Assembly (NCBI GenBank): GCA_030068145.1
Contig: JAPJBO010000236.1
Span: forward strand, 124,001 to 188,000
Direction: 5' to 3'
Origin: Diplonema papillatum
Taxonomy: Eukaryota > Euglenozoa > Diplonemea > Diplonemida > Diplonemidae
Length of the DNA stretch: 64,000 nucleotides
In this document: piece after piece, positions 50,882 through 61,519 of the stretch
Layout of the letters: every line of letters starts with the position of its first letter
How positions within the stretch are numbered: position 1 is the first letter of the stretch
Program-made: the position numbers and the translations under genes
Notes under the pieces: model-generated
What the model was told of the DNA's origin: nothing
Databases searched by the model: none
Seen by the model: the letters and a program-made list of their open reading frames with translations, nothing else

Positions 50882-52850
50882 CTACTTCCGTGCGCGTTTT
50901 GGTGCCGGTTCGTGCATGCTGTCAAGCAGGCGGGCAGAAACCTTTGCTGCTGGCTTCAAGCGCACGGGTAACGGCAGTTTAGCCCCCGGCTCCGATGGTC
51001 GAGATGGGACCTGGCGCTCTACACTTGCCTCCGTGGATGTTGAACTGGAAGCTGAAGATGTCGTCGAGCCAGAAGAGGAGGACCGTGAAGAGGAGGACGA
51101 CTGCGACGACACCGAAGATGAAGGCAGTGATGCATTCGGTGAATCCGAAGACTCGGATGCATTCGCGAAGGACATCGCCGACCACGTTTCGTTCCCTGAC
51201 CACGGCGCGAAAGACGGTACAACGCTACACCCCGAGTACTCAGTGCGCATATCCCCGTTAACCTGCTCGAATGCGTCGGCTCTATCCGTCTTCTTCTTTC
51301 CACCAGTCTTCCCCCCATGACGACGATTCTTCCGAGAGTGCCATATCTTGGCGCCGAGAGTGCAGGTTTCGCTTACTTCTTCATCGGTCATTCCTTTACC
51401 CTGTTCAGCGAGAATGAGTTCGTTGCTCAGAGTCTCCACCACCAAATGGGGCCGATTGCAACCCACGCGTTGTTTGGCCTTGCTGAAAAACGACTCAGCT
51501 ACGTTGCTGTTGTAGCGACTATGTGTGTGGACCAGCGCCAACACGTCAATGGCTCTCTGGTTGCCTTGTTCTTTTAGGGTTGCGAATACTCCGGTCCAGG
51601 CGTTCCACCCCAAGTCCTTGAACTGAACGGCAAGAATTTTTATGTCTTGCCAGTCCTTCTGTACGGAGCTCGCTTCAAACCTCCCGACGAAAGCAGCCAA
51701 ATAGGCGTACTCTTCGTTACCGTACGCCTTCAAGTCGGCTCCGGAGAGCACCTGCATTTTTTGTACGTCAAGAATGAGAGAGAGAGCTACGGCGTGGTCA
51801 TCCTTCTTTATCTTTTCCTCGACGGCTTCGAGCGCCTTCGCGACCTTCGCCAAGCGACGTTTGTTTTCGTTGCCATCGGTCATCCCTTCGATGGCCATAC
51901 GAGCTCGGCTCAACCGAAACTGCAAATGCAGAACGGTGGGCTCTTGATGCTGCGAGGCCAGCGAGATATTGCGCAACATCCTTAGTACAGGGTACCACTG
52001 CTGGAACTGCTGAGCCCTGCGCTCCTTCCCAAAAACGCCAAGCAGCTCCTTTCGCTTCGCTGCGAGGTTATCCTTACCCTTCTTGGCATCCGCGGAGTGC
52101 CAGTCCCGCGAGCGCTGTTCCAGAAACATCTTCCAGAGTGGCCACAATGCAGCGGCCTTCTCCCACAGACGAAAGGTTTTTGGCAACCACCGAATAGAGC
52201 AATGGAGGGATGGTTTGGGACCCGCAGCAAAGCCTTGCAGCTTAGCGAAACGCCTGAGTCGGCGATAAAGCTTTCCGGACGTTCGCAAGTTCGCCTCCAT
52301 CGTAAGAATTGCTTCCGTGATTTCTTCAACAACGGATGAATCGAAGGCTCGCTCAAGTTCGGTCTCCAGTCGGTGCGAAAAGTCCGGAACACGGGCACAC
52401 TGAGGGTTGAAATCTTTCTTCAACAAACCGTATACCCCTGTGATGTGCCCCGCTAGATTCGATCCCGAATCACTGCAGGTTGCCGTTATCTGCTGTGCCG
52501 CAACGCCGAAATCTGCAAGCATCGCACGAGACTTCAAGAAGATGGTGTTGCCATCTGTATCGTCGGAAGCCTCGAACCCCACGAGTCCCAAGGCAGTTTC
52601 TTTAACTGCGCACAACGATGAGACGAAGTAGCGTAGGATAACTACATACACCTCCATCTGCATTGCGTGCTTCAGTGTCGTTCCGTCCAAGATCAGCACA
52701 AAGGAGCTCGATACACTTAGTTCCTTGGCGATGCGCACTTGTGCGATGGAAGCCCAGATGCCCACCATTTCCGAGACGTGTGAAGTGGTGTTGTACTTCT
52801 TGGGTATATCAATACCCCGCAATCGGTCGGCTCTTATCTGCCGCACGGAA
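50882..52850 (-). CDS. hAT-like transposase
   Basis: The minus-strand frame stays open for about 650 residues to a stop at 50882. It contains SSSFVLILDGTTLKHAMQME (first Asp), EVYVVILRYFVSSL, TATCSDSGSNLAGHITGVYG (second Asp), FSHRLETELERAFD, SLHCSIRWLPKTFRLWEKAA and a late RYNSNVAESFFSKAKQRVG, NRPHLVVETLSNELILAEQG block. These match, in order, the RNase H-like core and C-terminal dimerisation region of hAT-type transposases. An acidic, Ser-rich linker and a basic tail (HEPAPKRARK) end the protein. The frame continues upstream without ATG into a poly-C artefact, so the true start is unknown; MVGIWASIAQVRIAKELSV at about 52770 is one candidate. The N-terminal DNA-binding domain may lie in a separate exon or have been lost. 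Confidence 0.7.
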
Positions 52851-52861
52851 CTTCTGTGAGA

Positions 52862-53097
52862 CACTCCTTCCGTTGAATGCCTCCGCAAAGTCGGCATTGC
52901 CCAAGCTGCCGCCCTCCGTAACTCCTTTGTCGTGCCAGCCTGACCTGGCCAGCGGCAGTTGGGGAGTCGGTCGCTTGACACCGGGTGACCTGCCAGCCAT
53001 GCAGGAGGGGGGGGGGGGGGGGGGGGTCCCCCCCCCCCACCACCACCCGCACCCCCCCCCGATCCGTAACATGTAACAGCCCTTAATAAGCACCCTG
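52862..53097. repeat. Right inverted arm of the 49.9-53.1 kb element
   Basis: Complement of the left arm: CATTGCCCAAGCTGCCGCCC, GGAGTCGGTCGCTTGACACC, GGGTGACCTGCCAGCCATGC, G- and C-runs, TGTTACATGTTACGG-like sequence, and an end CTTAATAAGCACCCTG that suits a hAT terminus (CAGGGTG). Confidence 0.7.
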
Positions 53098-53190
53098 GGG
53101 GGGGGTTCAGCCGGCGATGGATGGATGGATGGTTCTTAACAAGATGCCTGGGGGGCTGGGGGGGGGGGGGGGGGGGAGGGGGGGGGGGGG

Positions 53191-53418
53191 ATTGCAAGAA
53201 CGTGCTTGGAATCGGTATGTGCTCAACACCGCACTGGTCCCGTCTGCGCCGTGTTTCGGTCCTTTAAGCCACGGGCACATAAGGCGGACCATCATCAGCG
53301 CGGAACCTGAGTGTCTGCAGACAGGACTGCGGTGTGAGTCTGGTTTGTCAGGCGGCTGTTCGTAGCTCGTCACAGCCAGGACCACCCGTGCTACTAGAGC
53401 ACAGCCGAATCCGTCACT
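53191..53418 (+). repeat. Dispersed repeat (AACGTGCTTGGAAT family), copy 3
   Basis: Uninterrupted copy, also preceded by a G-run as at 16.3 kb. See the interrupted copy at 6291-6955. Confidence 0.75.
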
Positions 53419-53419
53419 A

Positions 53420-54350
53420 CAACCGTGTCTGAGCAATCAGTTAAAAAAATCAGGGAGGGAAGGCGGGGAGAAAACCCGCCACAGCAGCGCCTACAGCAAG
53501 GGTTCTTCTCGTTAAGAAAAAGGAAATAAGGAGCGAAAAGTTGATTATTATTATTTTTTGTTGACCACCTCCTCCTTTGTAAATTTTCGCAACTGGCGAC
53601 CACCTCAAGTACTCTCCTTCAAAAAGCAAGCAGGTGAAGTGTACACGAAAGAAGCCATGCATGCCCCCCCAAACCCACCAAGTACGTATTTAGCTTGAAA
53701 AGAACCCATTCGACGAAGGTCACCCGGAGACTCTAAAATCCCGGATTCTCAACCGAACTATAACTCTAAAAAAGGAGCTTTTTCAGAAACGAAAAAGCGA
53801 GCCTGCAAGTAACACGCATTCTGTCGTAGGACGATGCTGGCACGTAATACTTCGATGGCGGATGTCATAGTAATGTTTAGACAGAACACTGGGAGGGGGA
53901 TGCCGTGCACTGCGATCCTCAACCAATGTCGCTCCGTGCTCATCTGCTCGGGTGGTCCAACAAGTCGGTTCTTTGCTCGTTCAGCATTGCAGGAGCGGTG
54001 CAATGCGACGCTACAGCTGCGGGCTGTGCCGAGATTCCTCGTGTTAGACACCAAACGAACGCGTGAGCCCTGGACCGGAGGATTCGCTACATTCTGCAAG
54101 GGAGCGAGCTTGATGAGCAATGATGAGTTTTCAGGACAAACCCCCCGGGCGGGTTACAACGAAAAACGGACCCACAGAAAAGTCGAATCTGGGCATGGCT
54201 GCCATGGACCCCTGCGTCGCAGAAACGCACTTTTTTCGAAAACTTCTGCAGCCGAAACTTCGGGAAATCTTCGGTGCCTTCTGAGGGATGTGGACCGAGT
54301 CTGAAATCTTGACCGCGTGTCCGAAGCCGTTGTTGTACTCTGTAGTATCA
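53420..54350. other. Stretch with no assigned gene
   Basis: Frames of 120-156 codons are open on both strands at 53.76-54.30 kb, but neither shows a motif I recognise. A complement of the short CTTGAAATTCCGG...CTCCGGGTGACC repeat is at 53717-53780. Confidence 0.35.
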
Positions 54351-54354
54351 CGAG

Positions 54355-54560
54355 TTTCAGCTTAGTGTGAGTTTGATCAAAGCCACATCAAGGCAGCCCT
54401 TACAAAGACCAGCCCACAGTCAACGCCGCGTGGGTGCGGGTTTTTGATATTAATCATCATGTTTCAAACCCCCGATTGCGCGTAACCTGGAAGCGCCGAG
54501 AGGGTGTCGGTGGTACAAAGGTGCAGTTGCCCGCATCCATCCGGCAATCAGCTCGCATCG
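54355..54560 (+). repeat. Dispersed repeat (TTTCAGCTTAGTGTG family), uninterrupted copy
   Basis: TTTCAGCTTAGTGTGAGTTT, GATCAAAG, ACATCAAGGCAGCCCTTACA, GATATTAATCATCATG and CCCCCGATTGCGCGTAACCT are continuous here. At 28.9-29.4 kb the same repeat is interrupted by two insertions. A third partial copy lies at 62650-62745. Confidence 0.75.
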
Positions 54561-54739
54561 GGGAGGTGACACTACCCACCTGGACAAGGTGTCCTGCTGC
54601 CCCTACCCTGTAGCATCACGAGTAGTAGGGCCACCTTCTCTTCTCTATATTGAGCGCGACACATGATACGTGATGCGTAGTACGTGATACGCAACGCACC
54701 CACGTTTTGCGGGTGTGTCTCTTCTCTCTCCAAGTGCTG

Positions 54740-54960
54740 TAACTACCGAGCCACGTGTTGAACGGACGTGAGGTCGCTACCCCTACACGACAAATCACAC
54801 AAACACAACAGGTCAAAGTCCTGAGTGAGAAAACAACACACGGTGGTGTAAGCGAAGAACAAATCAGATTGTGTTTGTGTTGTATTTGCCCCTTACCTCT
54901 ATATTTCCTCCCTTCCATTCGGAGTCGAAGCATCTATTCGAGTGTTTTTCTTTCTCCAAA
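54740..54960 (-). repeat. Dispersed repeat (GTTCAACACGTG family), inverse copy
   Basis: Complement of the 20385-20640 unit, from CACGTGTTGAACGGACGTG to CCTTCCATTCGGAGTCGAAG. Confidence 0.7.
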
Positions 54961-54964
54961 TGTC

Positions 54965-57060
54965 GGTTGCAGCCCGATACCGGTTTTGGCAGCCCCGACT
55001 GGGTCCTCCCTGGGAGGCGCCGCTCCTTGGGGTTTGCATCGAAGAACCGGAAAGAAGTGGGAAGCGGGTATTCGAAAGCAGTGCTCCCGCTAGCGAAAAA
55101 GTGCGAGGAATTCCTCAAAAAAAAAAAAAAAAAAAGAGGCTGAATAAAAGAGGGTGAGAAATTCCTCATGAGGAATTCCTCACTTTTTTCCGGTTGGTAC
55201 CGTTCGCCGGGGGGGCCGGACCCCCCCATTTGGAAGACTCAGGTGCCCCCCTGCAACAGAAGCTAATAGGCTGCACCAAACGCGAGAGCCTAGCGGGGGA
55301 GAAAAAAAAAAGCCTCGCCCAGGTCTTTGGGTTTCCTCACTAAAAATGAGGTTAGCGGGAGCTCTGTTCGAAAGACAAAAAAAAAAAAAAGAGAGACGCA
55401 CCCACACGCCCCGCCCCCTTACGAGGGCGGCGGGGCTGGCGAGGGGAGGGAGAGGAGCGGCGCACGGGAGAGATGAGAGACAGAGAAGGAAAGGAAGAAT
55501 ACGGGTACTGTGATTGCTTGAGCAGGAACCATTGCTGCTTCTTATGGGGGGTTGGGAAGGGTAGGGGGGGGGGGGGGGGGTAGTCTCTCTCTCCCTCTCT
55601 CTTTAGGTTGGCTCTCTGTATTTCTCCTGTTCTTGGGGGGTTCCCCCCTACTTCTTACTTATTTGGTGTGTACGTGCTTGTGTCAACTCCGTTGTTGGGT
55701 AGATCAGCTGGTTCAAATGGTACCTGCGGCGAAATCAAAGCGTGCCGCGTTGAGTGCCCGTCCGCAGTCAACACTACATGGCATGCCTACGACTACATGG
55801 CATGCCTACGGTCGATTTGCAGAGGAGAAAAAGGAATGCCTCATTCTGAAGGCCTGATTCGAGTGTGGCCGCTGTCCTCCTTTGTCTGTGCTTTTTCCCA
55901 ATTCCTGCCTGGGGGGTCCAACCATTGAGACCAATAAAGTTCCCATTACGCTGAACTGGATGGCATCGGCCATGCTGGTGAGTGACGCAACTAAACTCGT
56001 TACTGGAGGCCACCTCGGCTAATATATATCGTACAAGAAGCCTGCGCTTCAATTTGAAATAAACAGAAGAAGAAGAAAAAAGATGTGGAACGGAAACGCT
56101 CTTCGAAAGATCAGGGAAGCGGAACATTTCAGGAGTTGGAAGAGGGGGTAGCTTGCACTGATGCAGAAGTGTGAAGGACGCAGGCATTGACTGATCAATG
56201 ATGTTCCTCGCGTGTCAGGGGGACCCAGCCAGAAGTCCCGCAAGCCTCGCAGGACCCAGTCAAATGCCTCGCAAGTCCTACAAGGTTCACGAAGATCCAC
56301 AGGTCCCAGAAGCCTCTCGGTGGGGGGAGGTTCCTGCATCAGCATCTTTGTTTCGTGGTTAACCAGGGATTATCCTTATTCTTCAAAGGTTACCGAAATC
56401 TTAGAGAATTTTTGTTTGGTATGTGGCTGTCGGTGCGCTGAGTGCCAAAGGAGATGCAAAAAGGTTGGTGATCGACGAATCGGCACACGAATTACAACGG
56501 TGGTATCATATCCCCGCGATGGGTCCTTGAGGCAAACAGTAGCACAAACGACCTTCATCTTCCTCAGATAATCTCTGGGGTCAACCAAGCCAGCGAATAG
56601 TTGAGTTGCAGCTCTTGACGAAGATAGATGGAAAATTATTCTTCGCCTTTTCTCACGAACGGGGGGTCGGTACTGCTTTTAGTTTTGTAGGTTCTCCCGA
56701 CTCCCCAATTCGTGGTTTGCACAAACTCAAGAGGTCTAGTCAACTATTCCCTGCAGTATTAGCATACTTTCAAGAAAAAAAGACCGTTTGCGGAACTGCG
56801 GTGCACGCCGCGACACTCAGCGGGCGCGTGCGACGTCGGGACTTTCTGAGTCTCCGGGGCTCCGGAGAAGGAGCCCGTCCGCACGCGGCCCCAGCCCGGA
56901 CTGCAGGGCTTCGGGTCACGTCCCTCCTCTTCATTGGTCGCCCGGTTCCTGTTCGGTACCTCGCGAAGGAACGACAGCTGCAAAGCGCGAATTCTCACGC
57001 TTTTTTTGTGTGTTTCCGGCGAATATCGCGCAGTCAGTTTTTTTGTTTTTTTCGTAGCAC
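54965..57060. other. Non-coding, low-complexity stretch
   Basis: It includes A/T-rich runs, a perfect palindromic pair around AGGAATTCCTCA (55149-55182), G-runs near 55565 and a block (GTTGCAGCTCTTGACGAAG, GACTCCCCAATTCGTGGTTT) shared with 24.05-24.15 kb. No coding feature is convincing. Confidence 0.4.
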
Positions 57061-57065
57061 CTACG

Positions 57066-57281
57066 CCCCCCCCCGTGCATAAGATGGATGAAAAACTCGG
57101 GTTTTGGCAGTATCCATCTTAATCAAGGGGGGTATCCATCTTAAACACGGGGGCGCTGTAGACTACAGTGTAGTCACTTTACACAGGGGTACCTCACCCC
57201 CGTGATTAAGATGGATTGGCATTCTCCCGTTATCCATCTTAATCAAGGGGGTTTGGCTATCCATCTTATGCACAGGGGTGG
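57066..57281. mobile_element. 216-bp MITE with nested inverted repeats
   Basis: Outer ends CCCCGTGCATAAGATGGAT and ATCCATCTTATGCACAGGGG are inverted. Inside, TATCCATCTTAATCAAGGGG occurs twice on the plus strand and its inverse (GTGATTAAGATGGAT) once, with a small TAGACTACAGTGTAGTC palindrome at the centre. There is no coding capacity, and no flanking duplication is identified. Confidence 0.75.
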
Positions 57282-57631
57282 GTAGGTACCAATGTTTTTT
57301 CCAAACACGAAGAGAACGCTGGTAGTGTATTTGGGAGAAATTAGCCTAACGATCATATTCGCTCACTATCAATCACTAACAGGCGAATCCTCCCCCCGGC
57401 ACGTACAAACAAACACACGCCTATTATTCTTGTGCCGTGCAGCTAATCAAGATGTTGTCGCAAAACCCTTCTGCTCGGCAGACCTTCCAAAAATCAGCCG
57501 GCTGATTGTCCGCCGGTCACTTTTTCAAGAATTTTTTTCCGGCTGAAGTCTGCCGCTTTTTTCCATAGAGCGAGCACTGGACGCTTGTGTTCGTCCATCC
57601 CACCCCGTCCCCCCCGACTCCGCAGGCGGTT

Positions 57632-58075
57632 CTAGTCTTCTTCGTCCGAAGACGGGCCGTAGGGAATGTCGATGTGCTTCTCGGTGCGGATCTGCTTAGC
57701 GGTGCACAGAGGGTTCGCCTTCGCGCGCTTCGGGCGGAGTTTGACGGTGCGGGCGTGGATGGAGATGCGGAGCGACGCGTCCTTGCACGGGGAGATGACG
57801 TACTGGCCCGGCTTGCAAGCCATCGCCAGGATGTCGACGTCGAACGGCAGCGCCTCGGACGTCGAGCCCTCGGGCAGGAACTCGACCAGGGTGAACGTCA
57901 CGAAGTCCGCGCCCACGTTCCCTTGGCCCGGCAGCCGGGTCGTGAACTTCATCTGCTGGTGCCACTCCACCACGCCGCTCTTGTTGCGGAACCGCCGCGC
58001 CGACTCCTGCACTTTGCCGCTCCGCACAGCGGCGATGCTGTACTTCATCTCTCGCTCGTCCATGACGCCGGTCAT
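57632..58075 (-). CDS. Small C2-like/hypothetical protein exon
   Basis: An ATG at 58075 (complement) follows a possible acceptor (CATTGTAG|GT). The 147-aa frame reads MTGVMDEREMKYSIAAVRSG, ARRFRNKSGVVEWHQQMKFT, GADFVTFTLVEFLPEGS, DVDILAMACKPGQYV and DASLRISIHARTVKLRPKRA, ending IPYGPSSDEED and TAG. The order (K.G.V.W...F, then beta-strand segments and SL.I.IHA) recalls N-terminal C2-type domains, but this is only an impression. The frame could also continue upstream through the acceptor. A 50-bp piece of this exon is repeated at 61217-61267, on the far side of the adjacent transposon. Confidence 0.5.
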   Translation of the reverse strand: MTGVMDEREMKYSIAAVRSGKVQESARRFRNKSGVVEWHQQMKFTTRLPGQGNVGADFVTFTLVEFLPEGSTSEALPFDVDILAMACKPGQYVISPCKDASLRISIHARTVKLRPKRAKANPLCTAKQIRTEKHIDIPYGPSSDEED

Positions 58076-58157
58076 ACCTACAATGTTGTTTTGGGGGTTT
58101 AGACGCCGAGCAGCTTTGCAAAACTCTGGTACTCTTGAAACTCCGGGGGGGTGTTCT

Positions 58158-58161
58158 ATAT
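58158..58161. repeat. Left ATAT target duplication
   Basis: ATAT directly precedes the GAGACGATGCC terminus and recurs at 61142-61145 after the GGCATCGTACC terminus. Confidence 0.75.
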
Positions 58162-61141
58162 GAGACGATGCCAAAACCCCCCCCCCCTTTGCACTAATAA
58201 AATATTTTTTGACGTCACTCCATACTGGCCCCGAACCCCCATCTGTGTGGCCCAAGACGGGTCCCAAACGGTTTTTGACGGGCTGAGTCGAGGTAAAGGG
58301 GTCTCTGAAGGCCCACGAATGGGCCCAGGTGGGCCCAGGTGGGCCCCGGAGCGGGCTCTCAGTGCGAGGGGGTGTGCCCCCAAAATGGGGTCATTTTCAA
58401 AGCCTCGCCACTACTCAAGCTAGTCAAACACCTTCTGGCCTCCAGCGGGAAACCCAGACTACACAACGACAAGATCGGCTGTGTTCCGCTGTAGATAGCC
58501 ACCAGCGGGTCCTCTTGAAGCCGAAGAGTGTTCTCAGGGGTCACAGATAGCCCTACTTGGCCACCCCGCCTGCAGCGCCTGCAGTGGGCAGGCACACATT
58601 GTAAATAGAGTGGGTGCAGCAGGTGCACCCTGCCTTTACCAGCAGTACTAATTAAGAATACAGGTTGACCCAGGAAAACGGAAACTAAGAGAGGGGAAAA
58701 TGCCAAAGATCACGGGTCTGGAGTTCGTGGAGTCATCGGTGCGAGCAATGCAGAAGTTATCGCCGTTTCATGAGGAAACAAGACGTGGTCAGTCCATGCA
58801 GAGACGACTCGTAGCCAGCAGGACCTTTTGTGAAAAGGTCTCTGGTGACGACCTGATCGGTTTCTTTCTCGCCCTAATGACAGAGGAGGAGAAGGTTGAC
58901 ATCTGGAAGCGCCTTTCTGGTAGGCTTTCAGAAGCCTTCAACAGCCTTGACGACGAGGCGAGCCGGCGACGCATCGTGAGCGGTTTGGACTGGGCACGTG
59001 CCCGGTACAGGGCTGTTGGAATGGTCGTGGGTGACAATCTCTGGAAGAACCGGGGAAAGGCTGCCGAGATTGGCGTTGGCGGGAGGCCCACAGTTGTCAC
59101 ACCAGAGATGCGTGAAAAGGTATCTCAGGAGCATGACCAATTCTCCACGCCAACATCAAGGGTACTGAAGAGGCTTTCAAAAGAAGAAGAAGAAGAGCCT
59201 GTCACGGCACACAACCTCTTGGTACCGTACCGTCTTGTGTACGACGAGAGCGACCTGCAGGATGAGGTGTCGTACACTACGTACCGGCGCATGCGGAATC
59301 CGAAGTTTCAGCATCTGTCCCGACGAACTGACGTGTGTGACATCTGCGATGCGGGGGAGACCGTCAAATCTCAGATGCGGCGATACATTGACGCGAACCG
59401 CCAGCACCTGACCTCAGCGCATTGGTACAACGCCAACAACCCGATGTTCCTCACCGCTTGCCTGTATGAGAAGATGATCCCGGAACGGGTAAGAAAGTGC
59501 ATGAGCGGCTTCTTGCACCAGCTCATGGAGGTCCAACACCACACGACCAGTGCAGAACGACAACGGAGCGCCTACAGAGCGCACTACACATCACCACCCG
59601 CCGGGACTGTGGTAGTCACTGTCGACTTCAAGCAGAAGGGAAGGCTGCCCATGTTGAAGCAGGAGCCCGGAAAGCTCTTTTACAGCCAGGGTGCCTTCTC
59701 ACTGCTCGGTTTCGGCCTACACTGGACCGAAGATGTAGTTGTCAGGCGGCACCATGTGGATGTGCTTCTTCGCACGCATAATCAGGACTCCATGGTATTC
59801 GTGCGTGCTTACGAATTGGTCAAGAACCGCCTCCCGCAGGACCGCAAGGTCATCTTTTGGATGGACTCTGGTCGGCACTTCCGATCGGTGCTTTCTGTTA
59901 GTCGTCTCCTGCTAGATCCTGACACACAGTCCATCAACTTTTTTGTTGGAGGGCACGGAAAGAATGACCGGGACCAGCACTTCGGAGCCATCAGCAGGAA
60001 ACTGGAGATGGTGTCCAAGTCCACAGACATTCTGAACCTCGGGCAAGTTAAAAAAGCCATCGAACAGATCCGAAACACAACGGCGCCCAAGCTTTGCCTT
60101 CGCAGCCAGGTTGCTGAATTTGAGGTGCTCGACATACCGAACCTCATGATGATTTCTTCTTTCGAGCGAGACCCCCTGACAGGTGCCTTATCGGTACACG
60201 AGCACTCTGGCGACAATGGCTTTCTGCTCAAAAAGCGAGTCCACGTCATAAAGTTCAAGTTTGTTGCCAAGGTTTCGGACAAACTGCCACTGGGCGAGTC
60301 AGATACTGACTGCTCAAGGTGTTCAGACGACATTGGCTCAAGTGCTTCCAGTGATGAACAGGAGACCGTGGCCGAGAAGATGCAGAAAAAGAGGACAAAG
60401 AAGAAAGAGATGTTTGCCAAGATGGCAGACCAGGAAATAAAAAACAGGGCCCGGGGAAAACATCCACCCAAGGAGAAGCCATCAGCAAAAGCCCAGGCCA
60501 AACCGCGTCCAAAGACATCCAAGTCCAGTGAACGGAGTTCAGATGCAGCCCCTCCAAGCAAGCGTCAGAAAAAGTGAAGTCGCCATCTCCACCTCTTGGT
60601 TCTTTTGCATTTTTCCACCTTATATTCTGCGTTTTCCTGGTAAGCACTGTGTTCTCAAAAGCGGGTGAAGCCGGATTCTAGGCAGGGCGCACTTGCACAC
60701 CGCACATTCTAAGCGTGTGCCTGCCCACTGCAGGCGCTGCGCACATGGGGCTAACTGTGACCCCCGAGAGCATTCTTCGGCTTCAAGAGGACCCGCTGGT
60801 GGCTATCTACGGCGGAACACAGCCGATCTTGTCGTTTTGAAGTCTGGGTTTCCCGCTGGAGGCCAGAAAGTGTTTGACTAGCTTGAGTAGTGGCGAGGCC
60901 CGAAAATGACCCCATTTTGGGGACTCTCCCCCTCGCGCTCCAGGGGCCTACCTGGGCCTACCTGGGCCCACCTGGGCCTATTCGTGGGCCTTCAGAGACC
61001 CCTTTACCTCGACTCAGCCCGCCAAAAACTGTTTGGGAACCGTTTTGGGCCACACAGGTGGGGGTTCGGGGCCAGTATGGGGTGACATCAAAAAAAGTTT
61101 TATTAGTGCAAAGGGGGGGGGGGGGGGTTTGGCATCGTACC
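58162..61141 (+). mobile_element. 2,980-bp DNA transposon with about 470-bp TIRs
   Basis: The left arm, 58162 to about 58635, and the right arm, about 60675 to 61141, are inverted copies. Shared blocks include TTTGCACTAATAAAAT, GGCCTTCAGAGACCCCTTTA, GAGTAGTGGCGAGGC, GAGGCCAGAAAGTGTTTGAC, ATCTTGTCGTTTTGAAGTCT-like, GAGGACCCGCTGGTGGCTAT and CGCCTGCAGTGGGCAGGCAC. Target sites are ATAT on both sides. One intact transposase gene lies between the arms. MITE and solo derivatives are at 29050-29287 and 3483-3538. I could not assign the superfamily; a 4-bp ATAT target with such long TIRs is unusual. Confidence 0.88.
58700..60577 (+). CDS. Transposase of the ATAT-target transposon
   Basis: Intact 625-aa frame from ATG (after GAGGGGAAA) to TGA. 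The N-terminal third is helical (IGFFLALMTEEEKVDIWKRL) and ends in an acidic KEEEEE stretch. A SYTTYRRMRN segment precedes a single CDIC pair (about 212-215). The probable DDE/RNase H-fold core has TVVVTVDFKQKGRLPML (Asp about 308), LLGFGLHWTEDVVV, RKVIFWMDSGRHFRSVL (Asp about 389) and NFFVGGHGKNDRDQHFG (about 413-428). The latter recalls the HGK...D motif of a group of poorly described eukaryotic DDE-like proteins. The last 70 residues are Lys-rich (KKRTKKKEMF to SKRQKK) and probably a nuclear signal. Absence of stops or frameshifts suggests a young copy. Residue roles are inferred from spacing only. Confidence 0.75.
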   Translation: MPKITGLEFVESSVRAMQKLSPFHEETRRGQSMQRRLVASRTFCEKVSGDDLIGFFLALMTEEEKVDIWKRLSGRLSEAFNSLDDEASRRRIVSGLDWARARYRAVGMVVGDNLWKNRGKAAEIGVGGRPTVVTPEMREKVSQEHDQFSTPTSRVLKRLSKEEEEEPVTAHNLLVPYRLVYDESDLQDEVSYTTYRRMRNPKFQHLSRRTDVCDICDAGETVKSQMRRYIDANRQHLTSAHWYNANNPMFLTACLYEKMIPERVRKCMSGFLHQLMEVQHHTTSAERQRSAYRAHYTSPPAGTVVVTVDFKQKGRLPMLKQEPGKLFYSQGAFSLLGFGLHWTEDVVVRRHHVDVLLRTHNQDSMVFVRAYELVKNRLPQDRKVIFWMDSGRHFRSVLSVSRLLLDPDTQSINFFVGGHGKNDRDQHFGAISRKLEMVSKSTDILNLGQVKKAIEQIRNTTAPKLCLRSQVAEFEVLDIPNLMMISSFERDPLTGALSVHEHSGDNGFLLKKRVHVIKFKFVAKVSDKLPLGESDTDCSRCSDDIGSSASSDEQETVAEKMQKKRTKKKEMFAKMADQEIKNRARGKHPPKEKPSAKAQAKPRPKTSKSSERSSDAAPPSKRQKK

Positions 61142-61448
61142 ATATGTTTACTTGTTTGTTGTCGGCAATAAATTGTGGTTGAGGTACCATTCAGATGTAG
61201 ATCTAAAGCCCTTGGCCCGGCAGCCGGGTCGTGAACTTCATCTGCTGGTGCCGCTCCACCACGCCGCTCTACCGCCGCGACGCCGGCATGCGTCGGTGGG
61301 GAAGCACCGGCGACCTCGCAAGATGAGAATGCCTCTGCCCTGGAAAGAAATGCGTAGTTTTGTTTTATTCTTTTACTTGTTAGTTGTCGACAACTTTTTT
61401 TGTATTGAGGTGCCATTCGGATGTAAATCCAAAGCCGCCCACGTCAAA

Positions 61449-61491
61449 TTTTGTTAAGCATTGAGTTCTTTTAAGTACATGAACCACATGG
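61449..61491. repeat. 43-bp direct repeat, left copy
   Basis: TTTGTTAAGCATTGAGTTCT then TTTAAGTACATGAACCACAT and GGA are repeated at 62498-62540, bracketing the Cys/His-rich gene. A further copy of the inner part is at 63760-63795, and a shorter one (CATGAACCACATGTATTAGC) at about 10439. Confidence 0.85.
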
Positions 61492-61519
61492 ATTAGCATG
61501 CACTGCCTTGAAAGTCAGG

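Noticed and set aside
52809..53197. Poly-Pro/poly-Gly N-terminal extension of the hAT-like transposase
   Set aside because: It comes from translating G/C homopolymers, with no ATG; the true start is downstream or in another exon.
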